From assembly GCA_031271875.1 (NCBI GenBank), contig JAISVD010000212.1, positions 1 to 8,126 on the forward strand: 8,126 bases of DNA, written 5' to 3'. The translations under genes were made by a program, and so were the position numbers. Below are positions 7,170-8,126 of this stretch, in pieces. The DNA comes from Spirochaetaceae bacterium (GTDB lineage Bacteria > Spirochaetota > Spirochaetia > Treponematales > Treponemataceae). The notes below the pieces were generated by a model that made no database searches, had not been told where the DNA came from, and worked only from the letters and a program-made list of their open reading frames with translations. Position 1 is the stretch's first letter, and every line of letters starts with the position of its first letter.

Positions 7170-7318
7170 ACGTTACATCAGTTCTCGTTTCCGCTGAAAG
7201 TGTCAAAGCAAAACTCAAGAAAGAAGCTCTTGCATACAAAAAGGATTTTGACTTTCTGCTGTTACACTATTTTAACGTACCGCGGAAAACACCCTTGATT
7301 TTCTGGAAAAGATGGTAG
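7166..7318 (+). pseudogene. abiEii: AbiEii nucleotidyltransferase toxin, N-terminal stub
   Basis: The frame opens with ATG overlapping the antitoxin stop, behind GGAGG (7151-7155) at 10 nt. Only about the first 36 codons look like AbiEii: SVKAKLKKEA, then DFDFLLLHYF (27-36), the usual N-terminal helices just before the ERLLYRL region of the family. Past 7273 the frame encodes 14 unrelated residues and stops at 7316-7318, because the DNA there is transposase sequence read in another frame. AbiEii proteins are typically 200-300 aa, and the nucleotidyltransferase motifs (Gly-Ser and catalytic Asp) come after this point, so the toxin must be inactive. A 50-aa peptide could still be translated. 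The family call relies on a short stretch, but it is strengthened by the position after AbiEi. Confidence 0.72.
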
Positions 7319-7660
7319 AGGAGATGCCGTTTCCGGTACAATGTGTCCATACTGACCGGGGCATGGAGTTCTTTGCGGAAAAGGTGCAGCGCAGGCTTAT
7401 GGAATACGGTATAAAGTTCCGTCCCCCAAAACCTGCGTCTTCACATTTGAATGGAAAGGTTGAACGGTTACAAAAGACAGACCTGGAAGAATTGTATCCC
7501 ACGGTAGATTTGAATGCGGGTAATCTTGAAGACTTGTTGGCTGAATGGCAGCAGTATTACAACTGGGAACGACCTCATAGTTCCCTTGGCGGTAAAAGTC
7601 CTGATGAGCAGCGGCTGCTTGCGGGGAATAAGCCGGTCAAGGCGCTTCTGAATACTGTTT
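7271..7660 (+). mobile_element. insertion-sequence remnant (IS3/IS481-like), left-truncated
   Basis: This is the DNA that can be assigned to the insertion element from its transposase core. The left edge is a sharp junction with abiEii at about 7271-7281. The right edge is a guess from where similarity to the DDE family fades. No terminal inverted repeats or target-site duplication were seen at either edge, so this is a fragment, not an intact element. Confidence 0.55.
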
Positions 7661-7683
7661 CAATCCACGGCTCTCTGATTACG

Positions 7684-7709
7684 GCGGAACAAGTTCCGCG
7701 CGAAAGCGC
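7684..7709. repeat. two overlapping perfect inverted repeats within the transposase tail
   Basis: GCGGAAC-AA-GTTCCGC (7684-7699) has perfect 7-bp arms. It runs directly into GCGC-GAAA-GCGC (7698-7709), which would fold as a 4-bp stem closed by a GNRA tetraloop in RNA. Both lie shortly after the point where the transposase core ends, so they may mark an element end or a recombination site. A chance origin in coding DNA is also possible. Confidence 0.4.
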
Positions 7710-7925
7710 TCTGGTGAAGGCCGGTAAAACAATGGCGGGGCGCCTTGCGCGACTCTGTTGTGTGTTTGCGGGGTCTGAAGAGTATGTATTCCAGAACGCT
7801 GTTGTGGTGCGGGTGGAGCAGAAGACAGATCGGCTGTACCGGTATTCACTGCGGTTTGTGGAACCTGTTGTCCTTGTCTGGCAGAAGCGGATCGAACTGT
7901 ACCGGCAGTATCTTGCAGGAGGAGT

Positions 7926-7930
7926 GGAGG
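7926..7930 (+). promoter_or_regulatory. ribosome binding site for the last gene
   Basis: GGAGG, within a GGAGTGGAGG run, ends 6 nt before the ATG at 7937. The quality and spacing identify this ATG as a real start even though it overlaps the preceding frame by 8 bp. Confidence 0.6.
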
Positions 7931-7936
7931 CTGCAT

Positions 7937-8126
7937 ATGTATAGACTGTTATGTAAAGAAGAAGATATCACCAGGGGTCAGCGGTTTCTCCTGGATGTAA
8001 TAGACCGAAGGGAGCTGGCTGGGTTGTGCCGTGAGACGGGTTTGAGTTTTAATTACACCTACAAAGTAGGCATAGGCGGACAGGTACCGCCGGTACCTTT
8101 GATTTATACCCTCAGGAGCTATGTTC
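7937..8126 (+). CDS. small HTH-like protein, N-terminal part (runs off the window)
   Basis: The frame is open for 63 codons to the window end. I do not recognise the family. Residues around 25-47, ELAGLCRETGLSFNYTYKVGIGG, have the spacing of a helix-turn-helix (a small residue in the first helix, a TGLS turn, then an aromatic-rich second helix). A Pro-rich QVPPVPLIYTLRSYV follows. This fits a small DNA-binding regulator of phage or mobile-element type. The start ATG overlaps the stop of the preceding frame (8 bp), and the strong ribosome binding site lies inside that frame. Translation is therefore probably coupled to the tail of the transposase frame, hinting that the tail and this gene belonged together before the transposase fragment arrived. 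Confidence 0.6.
   Translation, partial: MYRLLCKEEDITRGQRFLLDVIDRRELAGLCRETGLSFNYTYKVGIGGQVPPVPLIYTLRSYV

Larger units (their letters stand above)
7276..7944 (+). pseudogene. IS3/IS481-type DDE transposase, C-terminal remnant with unexplained tail
   Basis: The frame is open from 7276 (just after an in-frame TAA at 7273-7275) to 7944. It enters in mid-domain with RTAENTLDFLEKM, then shows the second catalytic Asp in HTDRGMEFF (Asp codon 7354-7356) and the catalytic Glu in GKVERLQKTDLEE (7462-7464). These two are separated by 35 residues, the DD35E spacing. YYNWERPHSSLGGKSP closes the integrase core near 7609. The first Asp and the N-terminal DNA-binding domain are missing, so no transposition activity is expected. 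Such transposases normally end soon after this point, yet the frame continues about 105 residues, ending with YRYSLRFVEPVVLVWQKRIE and a VEAAYV terminus. I do not recognise this tail; it may be part of a different gene fused in frame. An ATG at 7312 could start translation of the remnant, and another at 7732 the tail alone. Confidence 0.8.

Noticed and set aside
7679..7936. 85-codon minus-strand open frame
   Set aside because: Antisense to the transposase tail frame; Gln/Pro/Arg-rich composition with no motif.

Overview
The window looks like a bacterial chromosome segment, plausibly from a spirochaete (a Treponema-like organism is my best guess, held with modest confidence). The argument rests on the 858-aa lipoprotein with a loose, spirochaete-style lipobox (F-I-S-C), paired with a secreted beta-rich protein that resembles an outer-membrane protein. 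I recognise no ordinary enterobacterial or Gram-positive homologue for either. No rRNA, tRNA or CRISPR array is visible.

Layout. (1) Positions 1-1227, plus strand: the C-terminal two thirds of a ThrH-type phosphoserine phosphatase/homoserine phosphotransferase, then an MgtC/SapB-family membrane protein. (2) Positions 1242-5771, minus strand: a tightly packed three-gene unit that reads, in transcription order, large lipoprotein, signal-peptide beta-rich protein, DUF554 (YqgA/YdfK-like) membrane protein. The gaps are 3 bp and 0 bp, and an extended -10 promoter lies upstream at 5840-5866. (3) Positions 5887-6471, minus strand: the C-terminal half of an MFS transporter that lost its first half. 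(4) Positions 6472-7318, plus strand: an AT-richer AbiE-type (type IV toxin-antitoxin) locus. Its antitoxin AbiEi is complete, with a good promoter and two adjacent palindromes that look like an autorepression operator. The AbiEii toxin keeps only about its first 36 codons. (5) Positions 7276-8126: the toxin is fused to the 3' part of an IS3/IS481-type DDE transposase that has lost its first catalytic Asp. The transposase frame runs on into an unrecognised tail of about 100 aa, which overlaps the start of a small HTH-like gene that leaves the window.

Taken together, the left 5.8 kb is an ordinary housekeeping/envelope region. The right 2.2 kb is a decayed accessory region: a truncated transporter, an antitoxin with a destroyed toxin, and a broken transposase spliced together. 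The most interesting items are the orphaned AbiEi with its intact-looking operator, the toxin-transposase scar, the in-frame tail on the transposase, and the uncharacterised lipoprotein/secreted-protein pair.
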